Assembly (NCBI GenBank): GCA_965242575.1 | Contig: OZ251461.1 | Location: 3,224,001-3,288,000 of the forward strand | Direction of reading: 5' to 3' | Length of the DNA stretch: 64,000 bases | From: JANQOH01 sp965242575 | GTDB taxonomy: Bacteria > Pseudomonadota > Alphaproteobacteria > UBA7887 | In this document: positions 6,750 through 16,282 of the stretch, piece by piece | Numbering within the stretch: the stretch's first letter is position 1 | Layout: every line of letters starts with the position of its first letter | Translations under genes and position numbers: made by a program | Notes under the pieces: model-generated | What the model was told of the DNA's origin: nothing | Seen by the model: only the letters and a program-made list of their open reading frames with translations | Databases searched by the model: none

Positions 6750-9164
6750 ATGAACGACCTTGCGGCCTTGCGCGAGGCGCCCGAAGAGCTCGCGGCGTGG
6801 CCGGACCCGCGGCTGCGCAGGCTGCTGCTCGCGGCGGACGGCGCGGCGCTCACGCGCGCAGCCGAAAAGCTGCGCGCGGCGGGACACGGCAACGCCGTCT
6901 CCTATTCGCGCAAGGTGTTCGTCCCGCTCACCAAACTCTGCCGCGACGTGTGCCATTACTGCACCTTCGCGGAGACGCCGAAAGCGGGCGGGGCCGCGTA
7001 TCTCTCCGCCGATGAGGTGCTCGCCATCGCCCGCGCCGGCGAGCGCGCCGGGTGCAAGGAGGCGCTGTTCACGCTGGGCGACCGGCCGGAGGCGCGCTAC
7101 CCGGCGGCGCGGCGCGCGCTGGAGGCGCTGGGACACGAAACCACCCTCTCCTACCTGGCCGAGATGTGCGCCCTCGTCCTCGCCGAGACGTCGCTGCTGC
7201 CGCACGTCAACCCCGGCGTCATGAGCGCGGCGGAGACCGCCGCCCTGCGCAAGGTCTCGGTCAGCCAGGGGCTGATGCTCGAAAGCGCCTCGGCGCGCCT
7301 GTGCGAACGCGGCGGGCCGCATTTCGGCTCCCCCGACAAGCGCCCGGAGGCGCGCCTCGCCGCCATCGCCGCCGCCGGCGCGGCGCGGGTCCCCTTCACC
7401 TCGGGGCTGCTGATCGGCATCGGCGAGACGTGGGCCGAGCGCATCGACACGCTGCTGGCGCTGCGGCGGGCGCACCGCGCGCACGGCCACTTGCAGGAGG
7501 TCATCGTCCAGAACTTCCGCGCCAAGCCCGGCACGCGCATGGCGGGCGCGGCGGAGCCGGCCCTCGACGACCTGGTCCGGACCATCGCCGCCGCCCGCAT
7601 CGTCCTGGGCCCCGGCGCCAACGTCCAGGCGCCGCCGAACCTGAGCGGCGCCGCCTGGGACCGCCTGCTCGGCTCCGGCCTCAACGACTGGGGCGGCGTC
7701 TCGCCCGTCACCCCGGACCACGTGAACCCGGAGGCGCCGTGGCCGCACCTCGCCGACCTGGCGCGGCGGACGGAGGAGGCGGGGTTCCGGCTCGTCGAGC
7801 GCCTGGCGGCGTACCCCGCCTGGGCCGCCGACTCCGAACGCTGGCAGGACCCGGCGCTCGCGCCGCGCGTGGTCCGGGCCAGCGATTCGCAGGGCTTCGC
7901 GCGGGCGGACGCATGGTCGCCCGGCAAGCCCGGCGCGCCGGCGGCGGAGGACCTTCCGCGCGCGCCCGCGGTCTCGCGCATCGACCCGGCGGCGGCGCGG
8001 CTGTGCGACCGCCCCGGCGCATACGGCGCGGCGGACATCGAACGCCTGTTCGCCGCGCGCGGGCCGGACTACCGCGCCGTATGCGCCGCCGCCGACGAAC
8101 TGCGGCGCGCAGCGGTGGGCGACGCGGCGACCTACGTGGTCAACCGCAACGTCAACTACACCAACATCTGCTACTTCAAATGCCGCTTCTGCGCCTTCTC
8201 CAAGGGCCGGCTGGCGGACGGGCTGCGCGGCGAACCCTACGACCTGGCGGTCGGCGAGGTCGTCCGCCGCGCCGAGGAGGCGTGGGCGCGCGGCGCCACG
8301 GAAATCTGCATGCAGGGCGGCATCCACCCCGACTACACCGGCGACACCTACGTCGAACTGGTCCGGGCGGTGAAGGCGGCGCTGCCGGACATCCACGTCC
8401 ACGCCTTCTCGCCGCTGGAGATAACCCAGGGCGCGGCGACGAGCGGGCGCGCGGTTCCCGAATTCCTCGCCCTCCTGCGCGGCGCGGGGCTGGGAACCCT
8501 GCCCGGCACGGCGGCGGAGATCCTCGACGACGAGGTGCGCGCCGTCCTCTGCCCCGACAAGCTCGACTCCGCCGCCTGGCTCGCGGTCATGCGGGAGGCG
8601 CACCGGCTCGGGATCCGGACCACCGCGACGATCATGTTCGGCCACATGGAGACTCCGGCGTCGTGGGCGCGGCATCTTCTCCGCGTCCGCGCGTTGCAGG
8701 CGGAGACCGGCGGGTTCACCGAGTTCGTGCCCCTGCCCTTCGTCCACATGACGGCGCCGATCTACCTCAAGGGCCGCGCGCGCAAGGGGCCGACCTTCCG
8801 CGAGGCCGTGCTCATGCACGCCGTGGCGCGGCTGGCCCTGCACCCGCATTTCACCAACGTCCAGGCGTCGTGGGTCAAGATGGGGCCGGAGGGCGCGGCG
8901 GCGTGCCTGCGGGCGGGCGCCAACGACCTGGGCGGAACGCTGATGAACGAAAGCATATCGCGCGCCGCCGGCACCGAGCACGGGCAGGAGCTGCCGCCGG
9001 AGGACATGGAGCGCCTCATCGTCCGGGCCGGCCGCGAGCCGCGCCAGCGGACCACGCTTTACGGCGCGCCGCCGGCGGACCGCCGCGCGCGCTCCTTCGC
9101 CGCCGCGCCGCTCGCCCCGGCGGCGATGACTCCGCCCGCGCGGCGCTCCCGGCGCGCCGCGTGA
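6750..9164 (+). CDS. fbiC: FbiC, fused CofG-CofH 5-deazariboflavin (FO) synthase
   Basis: FO synthase joins tyrosine and 5-amino-6-ribitylamino-uracil to make the deazaflavin chromophore of coenzyme F420, using two radical SAM domains. Both are present in one 804-residue chain. The CofG half has its [4Fe-4S] cysteines at C64, C68 and C71 (CRDVCHYC). The CofH half has them at C474, C478 and C481 (CYFKCRFC). The fused form is typical of actinobacteria and some other bacteria, whereas archaea and cyanobacteria use separate proteins. It heads a three-gene run with F420:NADP oxidoreductase and CofE, the next gene overlapping by 4 nt. The cofD/fbiA and cofC genes needed to complete F420-0 are not in the window. 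Confidence 0.95.
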   Translation: MNDLAALREAPEELAAWPDPRLRRLLLAADGAALTRAAEKLRAAGHGNAVSYSRKVFVPLTKLCRDVCHYCTFAETPKAGGAAYLSADEVLAIARAGERAGCKEALFTLGDRPEARYPAARRALEALGHETTLSYLAEMCALVLAETSLLPHVNPGVMSAAETAALRKVSVSQGLMLESASARLCERGGPHFGSPDKRPEARLAAIAAAGAARVPFTSGLLIGIGETWAERIDTLLALRRAHRAHGHLQEVIVQNFRAKPGTRMAGAAEPALDDLVRTIAAARIVLGPGANVQAPPNLSGAAWDRLLGSGLNDWGGVSPVTPDHVNPEAPWPHLADLARRTEEAGFRLVERLAAYPAWAADSERWQDPALAPRVVRASDSQGFARADAWSPGKPGAPAAEDLPRAPAVSRIDPAAARLCDRPGAYGAADIERLFAARGPDYRAVCAAADELRRAAVGDAATYVVNRNVNYTNICYFKCRFCAFSKGRLADGLRGEPYDLAVGEVVRRAEEAWARGATEICMQGGIHPDYTGDTYVELVRAVKAALPDIHVHAFSPLEITQGAATSGRAVPEFLALLRGAGLGTLPGTAAEILDDEVRAVLCPDKLDSAAWLAVMREAHRLGIRTTATIMFGHMETPASWARHLLRVRALQAETGGFTEFVPLPFVHMTAPIYLKGRARKGPTFREAVLMHAVARLALHPHFTNVQASWVKMGPEGAAACLRAGANDLGGTLMNESISRAAGTEHGQELPPEDMERLIVRAGREPRQRTTLYGAPPADRRARSFAAAPLAPAAMTPPARRSRRAA

Positions 9165-9829
9165 GCGCGCCGATGCGCCTCGCCGCGCTCGGCGGAACCG
9201 GCGCCGAGGGCCGCGGCCTCGCGCTGCGCTTCGCGCATGCCGGCCACGACGTAACCATCGGGTCGCGCGACCCCGCCCGCGCCGCCGCCGCCGCCGCCGA
9301 GCTGAACGCCAGACTGGGCCGCCCGGCGCTGCGCGGCGCCGCCAATAGGGAAGCCGCCGCCGGGGCGGAGCTCGCGCTGCTCACCGTCCCTTACGCGGCG
9401 CAGCGCGCCACCGCGCTGGCGGTCGCCGATTCGCTCGCCGGCAAAATCCTCGTCGACGCCACCGTGCCGCTGCGGCCGCCCCGCATCGCGCGCGTCCAGC
9501 TGCCCGAGGGCGGCTCGGCGGTCGCGGCGCTGCAAGCCGAATTGGGAGATTCGGTGCGCGTCGTCTCGGCGTTCCAGAACGTCTCGGCGCATGCGCTGGC
9601 CGACCTCGACCGCGCGGTCGATTGCGACGTGCTGGTGTGCGGCGACGACGTCGACGCGCGGGAGACGGTCATCGGCCTCGCCGCGTCGATCGGCCTGCGC
9701 GGCTGGCATGCCGGGCCCATCGCCAATTCGGTCGTGGCCGAGGGGTTGACCTCGGTGCTGATCGCCATCAACCGCCGTTACAAGGCGCGCGACGCCGGGA
9801 TTCGCATAACCGGCGCCGGCGATGGCTGA
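9161..9829 (+). CDS. npdG: F420-dependent NADP oxidoreductase (NPDP reductase)
   Basis: This 222-residue protein would move hydride between F420H2 and NADP+, providing reduced F420. The N-terminal Rossmann motif (LGGTGAEGRG) is followed by a GSRDPARA stretch that suits NADP(H) phosphate binding. The middle (VDATVPLRPP) and the conserved ending around VVAEGLTSVLIAINRRYK match the F420-dependent family. It starts with GTG at 9161 in a GTGA overlap with the FbiC stop (an ATG at 9173 is an alternative), and its 3' end overlaps cofE by 8 nt. Tight coupling to F420 biosynthesis genes supports the assignment. Confidence 0.85.
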   Translation: MSAPMRLAALGGTGAEGRGLALRFAHAGHDVTIGSRDPARAAAAAAELNARLGRPALRGAANREAAAGAELALLTVPYAAQRATALAVADSLAGKILVDATVPLRPPRIARVQLPEGGSAVAALQAELGDSVRVVSAFQNVSAHALADLDRAVDCDVLVCGDDVDARETVIGLAASIGLRGWHAGPIANSVVAEGLTSVLIAINRRYKARDAGIRITGAGDG

Positions 9830-10607
9830 AGGCGCGGCGCGCCCCCGGGCGCGCCCGTCCCGCCTGACGCTGACCGGCCTCGCCGGCGTTCCGATGATCG
9901 CGGACGGCGACGACCTGGCGGAGGTCGCCGTCCGCGCCGCCGGCGAATCCGGCGTCGCGCTCGCCGATGGCGACGTGCTGGTCTTCGCGCAGAAGATCGT
10001 CTCGAAGGCGGAGGGGCGCGCGGTGTCCCTCTCCGGCGTTGCGCCCGGCCCGCGCGCGCGGGCGCTGGCGGCGGCGGTCGACAAGGACCCGCGGCTGGTG
10101 GAGCTGGTCCTGTCGGAATCGCGCTCGGTGCTGCGCCATCGGCCGGGCGTGCTGATCGTCGTCCACCGCTCCGGCGCGGTCCTCGCCAACGCCGGCATCG
10201 ACGCCTCCAACGTGGGCGGCGACCGGGTGCTGCTCTGGCCGGAGGACGCCGACGCCTCCGCCGCCGGCCTGCGCCGGCGCCTCGGCGCGCGCCTGGGGCT
10301 GGAACTGGGCGTCGTCGTGAGCGACAGCGTGGGCCGGCCCTGGCGCATGGGCACGACCGGCCTCGCCATCGGCGCCGCCGGGCTGCCCGGCCTGGTGGAC
10401 CTGCGCGACCGGCCCGACCTGCACGGGCGGCCGCTCCGCGTCAGCGAGACCGCGCTGGCGGACGAGGTCGCGGCGGCGGCGTCGCTGGCGATGGGCGAGG
10501 CGGACGAGGGCCGCCCCATCGTCGTCGCGCGCGGCGTCCCCTACCCCCGCCGCGAGGGCAGCGCGGCGGAGCTGCTGCGCCCAGCGGAGCGCGACCTGTT
10601 CCGTTGA
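9822..10607 (+). CDS. cofE: Coenzyme F420-0:L-glutamate ligase
   Basis: This GTP-dependent ligase adds gamma-linked glutamates to F420-0, the last step of F420 synthesis. The 261-residue protein has family hallmarks: VFAQKIVSKAEGR near residue 52, HRSGAVLANAGIDASNV near residue 115, and SDSVGRPWRMGTTGLAIG near residue 165. There is no C-terminal FMN/nitroreductase-like extension of the kind found in mycobacterial FbiB, so this is the short CofE form. It overlaps npdG by 8 nt and is the last gene of the F420 unit. A 135-bp gap with no clear terminator follows. Confidence 0.93.
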   Translation: MAEGAARPRARPSRLTLTGLAGVPMIADGDDLAEVAVRAAGESGVALADGDVLVFAQKIVSKAEGRAVSLSGVAPGPRARALAAAVDKDPRLVELVLSESRSVLRHRPGVLIVVHRSGAVLANAGIDASNVGGDRVLLWPEDADASAAGLRRRLGARLGLELGVVVSDSVGRPWRMGTTGLAIGAAGLPGLVDLRDRPDLHGRPLRVSETALADEVAAAASLAMGEADEGRPIVVARGVPYPRREGSAAELLRPAERDLFR

Positions 10608-10742
10608 CCCGGCGGTCCGCTTTCTCCCCGCCTCGATTCCCGAACCGCGATGCGCCCGCGGCTCCGGCTTCCGGTCCCGGCCCGGCGCCGCGGGTGCTAT
10701 ACGGGGCGCCGCCGCCGCCCGCCGCGGAGACCGCGAACCCCC

Positions 10743-13700
10743 ATGACGTCCCACGCCGGACCGACGACCGCGCCCGCCGCGCCGGACTTCTCCGCCGACC
10801 CGGACGCCGTGGCCGCCGTCGCCGAGGCCCACCGCCTCGCCCACGGCCACATGTTCAACCCGGCCTTCGCCGCCGAGACGGCGCTCATCGACCCCCTCCC
10901 GCACCAGCGGATCGCCGTTTACGACCATATGCTCCGGCGCGACCCGCTGCGCTTCCTGCTCGCCGACGACGCCGGCGCCGGCAAGACGATCATGACCGGC
11001 CTCTACGTGCGCGAAATGCTGTCGCGCCGCCTCCTGCGGCGGGTGCTGATCGTCCCGCCCGCCGGCCTCGTCGGCAATTGGCTGCGCGAGATGCGCGACC
11101 TGTTCCGGCTCCGCTTCCGCATCGTCTCGGGCGCCGGCGTCCGCGCCGCCAACCCCTTCGCCGGCGCCGAGGGGAGCCTGGCCATCGCCAGCGTCGACAC
11201 CCTGGCCGGGGAGCGCGCCTTCGCCCGGCTGCGGGAGGACGCGACCGAACCCTACGACCTCGTCGTCTTCGACGAGGCGCACAAACTCTCCGCCGACCGG
11301 GGGCCGGACTTCCGGGTGCGCAAGACCGCCCGCTACCGCCTGGCCGAGGCGCTGGCCGGCGCCGGCGCGGGAGCGGGCGCCGATGGCGGGCGCTGGGCGC
11401 TGCCCTGGTCGGCGCGGCGCCTGTTGCTGCTCACCGCGACGCCGCACATGGGCAAGGACCTGCCCTATTACTTCCTGTGGCGGCTGCTGGCGCCCGACGT
11501 CCTGTCGACGCCGGAGGCGTTCGCGGCGTTCCCGGCGCGGGAGCGGCGGCGGCATTTCATTCGCCGGACCAAGGAGGAGCTGGTCGGCCCCGGCGGCGCG
11601 CCGCTCTTCCCGCGCCGCGAATGCGACACGCTGAGCTACGATCTGACCGCCGGCCCCGGCGGCGAACGCGAGCTCTACGACGAGACCACCCGCTACATCG
11701 CCGACTGCTACAACCGGGCGCGGGTCCTGAACCGCGCCGCGGCCCGCCTGGCGATGAGCGTCTTCCAGCGCCGCCTCGCAAGCTCCACCTGGGCGCTGCT
11801 GCGCTCGTTCGAGCGGCGCGCGCGGCGGCTCGACGATTTCATCGCCGGGCTCCGCGCCGGCGGACCCGGCGCGGAGCGGTTCGCCCGCGAGCAGCGCCGC
11901 CTCGACGGGCTGGAGGACCCGTTCGAAACCCGGACCGCGGACGAGGACGCGCCGCCGGACGAGGAGGGCGAATCGCCCGAACGCTTCGAGGAGGCCGCGC
12001 TGGGCGCGACCGTCGCGGTCGACCTCGCCGAACTCGAGGCGGAGCGCGCGCGGGTCGAGGACCTGCTCGCCCGCGCGCGCGCCCTCCACGAGTCCGGGAC
12101 CGAGTCCAAATTCGAGAAACTGCGCGAGGTCCTCCGCGACCGGCGGTTCGTCGACCGCAAGCTCATCGTCTTCACCGAGCACCGCGACACCGCCGGCTTC
12201 CTCGCCCGGCGGCTGGAGGGGCTGGGCCACGCCGGGCGCGTCGCGCAAATCCACGGCGGCATGCCCTGGGCCGAGCGCGAGGAGCAGGTCGAATTCTTCC
12301 GCCGCCCGGCCGCCGCCGGCGGCGCCGGCTACCTGGTGGCGACCGACGCGGCCGGCGAGGGCATCAACCTGCAATTCTGCTGGCTGATGGTGAACTACGA
12401 CATCCCGTGGAACCCGGCGCGGCTGGAGCAGCGGATGGGCCGCATCCACCGCTACGGGCAGGCGCACGACCCTGTCGTCGTCGTCAACCTGCTCGCCGGC
12501 GGCACCCGCGAGGGCCGCGTCCTGTCCGTCCTGCTGCGCAAACTCGAGGCCATGCGCAGCGAGCTGCGCTCCGACAAGGTGTTCGACGTCGTGGGCCGCC
12601 TGTTCGAGGGCGTGTCGTTCAAGTCCTATCTCGAACGCGCCGTCGCCGACGACGACGCGGAGGCCGCCGCCGCGCAGCTCGGCGGCCAGCTGACGACCGA
12701 ACAGCTCCGGGCGCTGGAGGCCCGGGAGCGCGCGCTGTTCGGCGCCGGCGGCGACGTCCGCCGCGCCCTCCCCGACCTCCGCGACCGGGCCGAGCGGGAG
12801 GGCTACGGCCGCCTTCTGCCCGGCTACGTCCGCCGTTTCGTGGAGAAGGCGGCGCCCTTGCTCGGCGCCCGCATCGACGGCGCGCTCGACGGCCGCTTCG
12901 CGCTGGCGGCGGAGCGGCCCGGCGCGCTCGACCCGCTGCGCCCCGCCCTCGAACTCTACCCCCGCAAGGCCCGCGCCCGCCTCGCCGTCCACAAGCCGGA
13001 GAGCGGCGAGGACGCCGTCTGGCTTCACCCCGGCGAGCCGGTGTTCGACCGCTTTTCGGCCGCGCTCCGCGACGGGTTCGGGCGCGCCGCGCGCGCCGGC
13101 GCCGCGTTCGTCGACCCGGCGGCCGACGAACCCTGCCTGTTCCATCTCGCCCGCGTGACCGTCGAGCGCGCGCCGGCCCCGTCGGAGGGGACCGCCGCGG
13201 TGACGCTCGAATCCCGCCTCGTCGGCCTGCGCCAGACCGCCGATGGCGCCATCGCCGAATCCCCGGTCGAGCGGCTTCTGCTGTTGCGCGGCGCGCCGCG
13301 TTTCGCGCCCGGGCGGGCGCCCCTCGCCGCGGCGGCGCGCCGCCTGGCGCCCGAGGCGCTGGCGTTCCTGCGCGCCGAGACGGCGGAGGACATGGTCCGC
13401 GCCCACCGCCGCCGCATCCGCGAGGACCTGCCGGCGCGGCTGGAATTCGTCCGCCTGGGTTTCGACCACCGCGAAGCCGAACTCGCCGGCGAGCGCGCCC
13501 GCCGCGCGGCGAAGGCCCGCGGCGGCGACGCGGCCGCGGCGGGCGAGCTGCTCCGCGTCAAAACCCGCCAGCGGAGCCTCGCCGCCGAGCGCGAGGACCG
13601 CCTCGCCGAACTGCGCGCCGCGCCCGACCGCGTGCGCGTGGGCTCCGTCGAACTCCTCGCCCTCGCCCTCGTCCTTCCGTCGCAAGACTCGGGCGACGCG

Positions 13701-14105
13701 GAGCGTTTCGACGCCGAGGTCGAGGCGATCGCCATGAAGGCCGCCGCGTCGTGGGAGGCCGGCCTCGGCGCCGATGTCGCCGACGTCTCCCGCCCCGCCC
13801 TCGCCCGCCGCGCCCGCCTGGGCGACTGGCCGGGTTTCGATCTTCTGTCCACCCGCCCGGACGGCGAGAAGCGCGCCATCGAGGTCAAGGGCCGCGCCGG
13901 CGTGGGTCCCGTGTCGCTGTCCGAAAACGAATGGAGCCGCGCCTGCAACCTGCGCGAGGGGTATTGGCTGTACGTCGTTTTCGGTTGCGCCGGCCCCCGC
14001 CCGCGCCTCGTCCGCGTCCAGGACCCTTTCGGCAAGCTTCTGGCGCGGACGAAGGCCGGCGTCGCCATCGCCGCCGCCGACATCCAGGCCGCGGCGGAGG
14101 ATTGA
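10743..14105 (+). CDS. SNF2-family helicase with C-terminal DUF3883 domain (defence-associated)
   Basis: This 1120-residue protein is predicted to translocate on DNA. The Walker A motif lies at residues 74-82 (ADDAGAGKT) and the DEAH box at 177-180. The helicase C half carries the usual motif V/VI segments (ATDAAGEGINLQF, QRMGRIHRYGQ). The C-terminus (about 1020-1120) is a DUF3883-type domain with E1047-V-K1049, reminiscent of a restriction-nuclease core. Such helicases accompany DNA methylases in defence islands (DISARM DrmD is a comparable SNF2 protein). Here it is the first gene of the island, and its likely partners are the DUF1156 methylase and DUF499 ATPase 9-18 kb downstream. The ATG at 10743 is chosen because upstream codons look non-native. 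Confidence 0.85.
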   Translation: MTSHAGPTTAPAAPDFSADPDAVAAVAEAHRLAHGHMFNPAFAAETALIDPLPHQRIAVYDHMLRRDPLRFLLADDAGAGKTIMTGLYVREMLSRRLLRRVLIVPPAGLVGNWLREMRDLFRLRFRIVSGAGVRAANPFAGAEGSLAIASVDTLAGERAFARLREDATEPYDLVVFDEAHKLSADRGPDFRVRKTARYRLAEALAGAGAGAGADGGRWALPWSARRLLLLTATPHMGKDLPYYFLWRLLAPDVLSTPEAFAAFPARERRRHFIRRTKEELVGPGGAPLFPRRECDTLSYDLTAGPGGERELYDETTRYIADCYNRARVLNRAAARLAMSVFQRRLASSTWALLRSFERRARRLDDFIAGLRAGGPGAERFAREQRRLDGLEDPFETRTADEDAPPDEEGESPERFEEAALGATVAVDLAELEAERARVEDLLARARALHESGTESKFEKLREVLRDRRFVDRKLIVFTEHRDTAGFLARRLEGLGHAGRVAQIHGGMPWAEREEQVEFFRRPAAAGGAGYLVATDAAGEGINLQFCWLMVNYDIPWNPARLEQRMGRIHRYGQAHDPVVVVNLLAGGTREGRVLSVLLRKLEAMRSELRSDKVFDVVGRLFEGVSFKSYLERAVADDDAEAAAAQLGGQLTTEQLRALEARERALFGAGGDVRRALPDLRDRAEREGYGRLLPGYVRRFVEKAAPLLGARIDGALDGRFALAAERPGALDPLRPALELYPRKARARLAVHKPESGEDAVWLHPGEPVFDRFSAALRDGFGRAARAGAAFVDPAADEPCLFHLARVTVERAPAPSEGTAAVTLESRLVGLRQTADGAIAESPVERLLLLRGAPRFAPGRAPLAAAARRLAPEALAFLRAETAEDMVRAHRRRIREDLPARLEFVRLGFDHREAELAGERARRAAKARGGDAAAAGELLRVKTRQRSLAAEREDRLAELRAAPDRVRVGSVELLALALVLPSQDSGDAERFDAEVEAIAMKAAASWEAGLGADVADVSRPALARRARLGDWPGFDLLSTRPDGEKRAIEVKGRAGVGPVSLSENEWSRACNLREGYWLYVVFGCAGPRPRLVRVQDPFGKLLARTKAGVAIAAADIQAAAED

Positions 14106-14190
14106 CGCGCGCGGCGGCGCCATCGCCGTCCACCGGTGTCGTGTATGCTGGCGCGCGGCGGGGTTCGCGATCTCGCGGGGGAGGACCGGC

Positions 14191-15501
14191 ATGCTGAAGC
14201 GGGTGCGCGTCAAGGGCTACAAGTCCCTGGAGGACGTCGAGGTGCGGTTGGATCCCCTGGCCGTGCTGTTCGGGCCGAACGCGGTGGGCAAGAGTAATTT
14301 CCTCGACGCCTTGCAGCTTCTGTCGAAACTCGGGACGAGCACGACGCTCAAGGATGCGTTCGACCCCCCGTACCGAGGCAAGCCGCTCGAGTCCTTCACC
14401 TTCGGCGACGGCGGATTGAAGGGGCTGATAGAGAGCGACCATCTGGCCTTCTCCATCGAGGTCGATCTGGAATTGTCCGACACGGTCGTCCAAGCGATCG
14501 ACCGGCGGATACGCGAGATGCGCCGCCCGGGCGGCGACGCGCCGTCCAAAGCGGCCGGCCGGACGCCCGCGCGGGTGCGCGAACGCAACTTGCGCTATCG
14601 GGTCGAGGTCGAGATGCTGCCCAGGTCCGGGGTTTTGCGCGTGAAAGACGAATATCTCGCGGCGCTCAACGCCAAAGGGGAGCCCACCGGCAAACGCAAG
14701 CCGTTCATCGAACGCCAGGGAGAAAAGATTCATCTGCGGCTGGAAGGCCAGGCTCATCCGACTTACTACGACCAATATCTCGACCGCACGATACTCTCCG
14801 GGGCCCACTATCTGCCGCATCACCCTCATCTGGCCGCGGCGCGGCATGAACTGGAAAGCTGGCTGTTCTTCTATTTCGAGCCGCGCGAGCGGATGCGCGC
14901 CGCCAACCCCATCAAGGAAGTGCGGCATATCGGGCTGATGGGCGAGGAGCTCGCCGCTTTCCTGAGAACGCTCCAGGCTCTGGAGCCCCGGCAATTCAAG
15001 GCTGTCGAAAAGGCGCTGCATGCCATGATACCGAATATCGACGGCATCGAGGTGGACGTGAACGATCTCGGCGAGGCCGAACTCCGCCTCAGGGAAAACG
15101 GCGTCGCCATCCCCGCGCGCGTCCTGTCGGAGGGCACGCTGCGCGTCCTCGGCCTGCTGGCGCAGTCGGGCATCGGCGAGAGTCCCGCGCTGGTGGGCTT
15201 CGAGGAGCCGGAGAACGGCGTCCACCCGAGACGTATCGAGCTGATCGCGGAGATGCTGAACACGCGCGCGGGTTTCGGGGAGACCCAATACATCGTCACC
15301 ACCCACTCGCCCATCCTTCCGGATCTGCTGCCGAAAGACTCCTTGCTGGCGGTGCGGCGGCACGGGCGGCGAACCCTGGTCGATCCCTTCTCCGCCTGGG
15401 GGCCGCTGGCCCACCGCAAGGCTATCGGCGCCGCGCTGGACGATGACGAAGACCCCCTTCCCGTCTCCCAACGCATCTTGCGCGGGGATTTCGATGCGTG
15501 A
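14191..15501 (+). CDS. AAA (ABC/RecF-like) ATPase of a two-gene defence-type module
   Basis: This 436-residue ATPase has Walker A G28-P-N-A-V-G-K-S35, an ABC-like signature (LSEGTLR), a Walker B segment (VGFEEPENGVHP) and an H-loop (IVTTHSP). This is the AAA_21/OLD-type architecture seen in Gabija, PARIS and related systems. It would sense a phage trigger and control the nuclease-like partner. The partner gene overlaps its 3' end by 8 nt, so stoichiometric production is likely. The start follows a strong GGGGAGG. A promoter-like stretch (14139-14155) is identical over 17 bp to one upstream of the retropepsin gene at 16116-16132. Confidence 0.82.
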   Translation: MLKRVRVKGYKSLEDVEVRLDPLAVLFGPNAVGKSNFLDALQLLSKLGTSTTLKDAFDPPYRGKPLESFTFGDGGLKGLIESDHLAFSIEVDLELSDTVVQAIDRRIREMRRPGGDAPSKAAGRTPARVRERNLRYRVEVEMLPRSGVLRVKDEYLAALNAKGEPTGKRKPFIERQGEKIHLRLEGQAHPTYYDQYLDRTILSGAHYLPHHPHLAAARHELESWLFFYFEPRERMRAANPIKEVRHIGLMGEELAAFLRTLQALEPRQFKAVEKALHAMIPNIDGIEVDVNDLGEAELRLRENGVAIPARVLSEGTLRVLGLLAQSGIGESPALVGFEEPENGVHPRRIELIAEMLNTRAGFGETQYIVTTHSPILPDLLPKDSLLAVRRHGRRTLVDPFSAWGPLAHRKAIGAALDDDEDPLPVSQRILRGDFDA

Positions 15502-16078
15502 CATCGCCCTCTTCGGCGAGGACAACGCACATGAGCAATTCGTCGGCGCGCTGGTGGAGCGCCTTGCGCGCGCGCGCGGCGTCGACGTGCGGCTCGATTG
15601 GCGCAACACTTGGGGCGGCCACGGCAAGGCCGCCGCGCAGTTCCGCCGCTACCTGCACGACCTCGAACGGCAGGGCGGCCGTCCGCCCGACCTGATCGTC
15701 GTCGCGACCGACGCGAACTGCATAGGGCCGAACGCGCGCGAGCGGGAGTTTTCCGCCCTCGCCGCGCCGGCGCGGATCGTCCGCGCGATTCCCGACCCGC
15801 ACATCGAACGTTGGCTTCTGCTCGACGGCGCCGCGTTCAAGCGCGTGTTCGGCCGGGGGTGCGAAGCGCCCGATTCGAAATGCGAGCGCCGCCGATACAA
15901 GCGACTCCTGACCGAGGCGATTCGCGCCGCCGGCGGCGACCTCCGTCTGGGTGGCATGGAGTTCGCCGAGGACGTCGTGCGTGAAATCGACCTCGCCCGC
16001 GCGGCGCGCGCCGACCGGTCGTTCGCGCGCTTCGTCGACGCGCTCGACGCGGTTTTCCGCGAGTGGCGCCGGCGATGA
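15494..16078 (+). CDS. TOPRIM-like (DUF4276-type) partner of the AAA ATPase
   Basis: This 194-residue protein begins with an acidic strand (MRDIALFGEDNAHEQF). It has a strand ending in acidic residues (DLIVVATDAN, near residue 75) and an IPDPHIERWLLLD segment. This order, Glu then DxD-like then Asp/Glu, is what TOPRIM-fold nuclease partners of OLD-type ATPases show, so nuclease activity gated by the upstream ATPase is plausible. The assignment is by pattern only. Its last 67 bases are duplicated at 20830-20893 as part of a 271-bp direct repeat. Confidence 0.6.
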   Translation: MRDIALFGEDNAHEQFVGALVERLARARGVDVRLDWRNTWGGHGKAAAQFRRYLHDLERQGGRPPDLIVVATDANCIGPNAREREFSALAAPARIVRAIPDPHIERWLLLDGAAFKRVFGRGCEAPDSKCERRRYKRLLTEAIRAAGGDLRLGGMEFAEDVVREIDLARAARADRSFARFVDALDAVFREWRRR

Positions 16079-16282
16079 CCGCCGCGCGTATCGCGCACAG
16101 CGCGGCGGGCGCGCATCGTGTATGCTGGCGCGAACCGGGCGACAGGAGGGCGACGATGGGAGCGACGCGCATCGCCGCGACGATCCGGAACCCGGCCGAA
16201 CCGGACCGGTTCTGGGAAGGGCTCTTTCGCGTCGATACCGGCGCCGCGAATTCGCTCGTCCCCCGGCGGCGCCTGGAGGCCA
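16012..16282 (+). repeat. 271-bp direct repeat A, copy 1
   Basis: This segment, the end of the TOPRIM-like gene plus the 5' part of the retropepsin gene, is repeated without gaps at 20830-21100 (constant offset 4818). Hand alignment gives roughly 22 mismatches, about 92% identity. The two copies flank the remaining retropepsin sequence and the small-protein/PIN/AAA cassette. Confidence 0.9.

Noticed and set aside
9768..14213. Minus-strand frame of 1481 codons opposite the SNF2 helicase and cofE
   Set aside because: It is Arg/Gly/Ala-rich, low in complexity and resembles no protein family; the plus strand carries full helicase motifs.
16116..16132. Shared 17-bp TATGCT-containing stretch as a common promoter for the AAA/TOPRIM and retropepsin genes
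   Set aside because: No acceptable -35 is found at either place (14139-14155 or 16116-16132), so it is noted only as a similarity.
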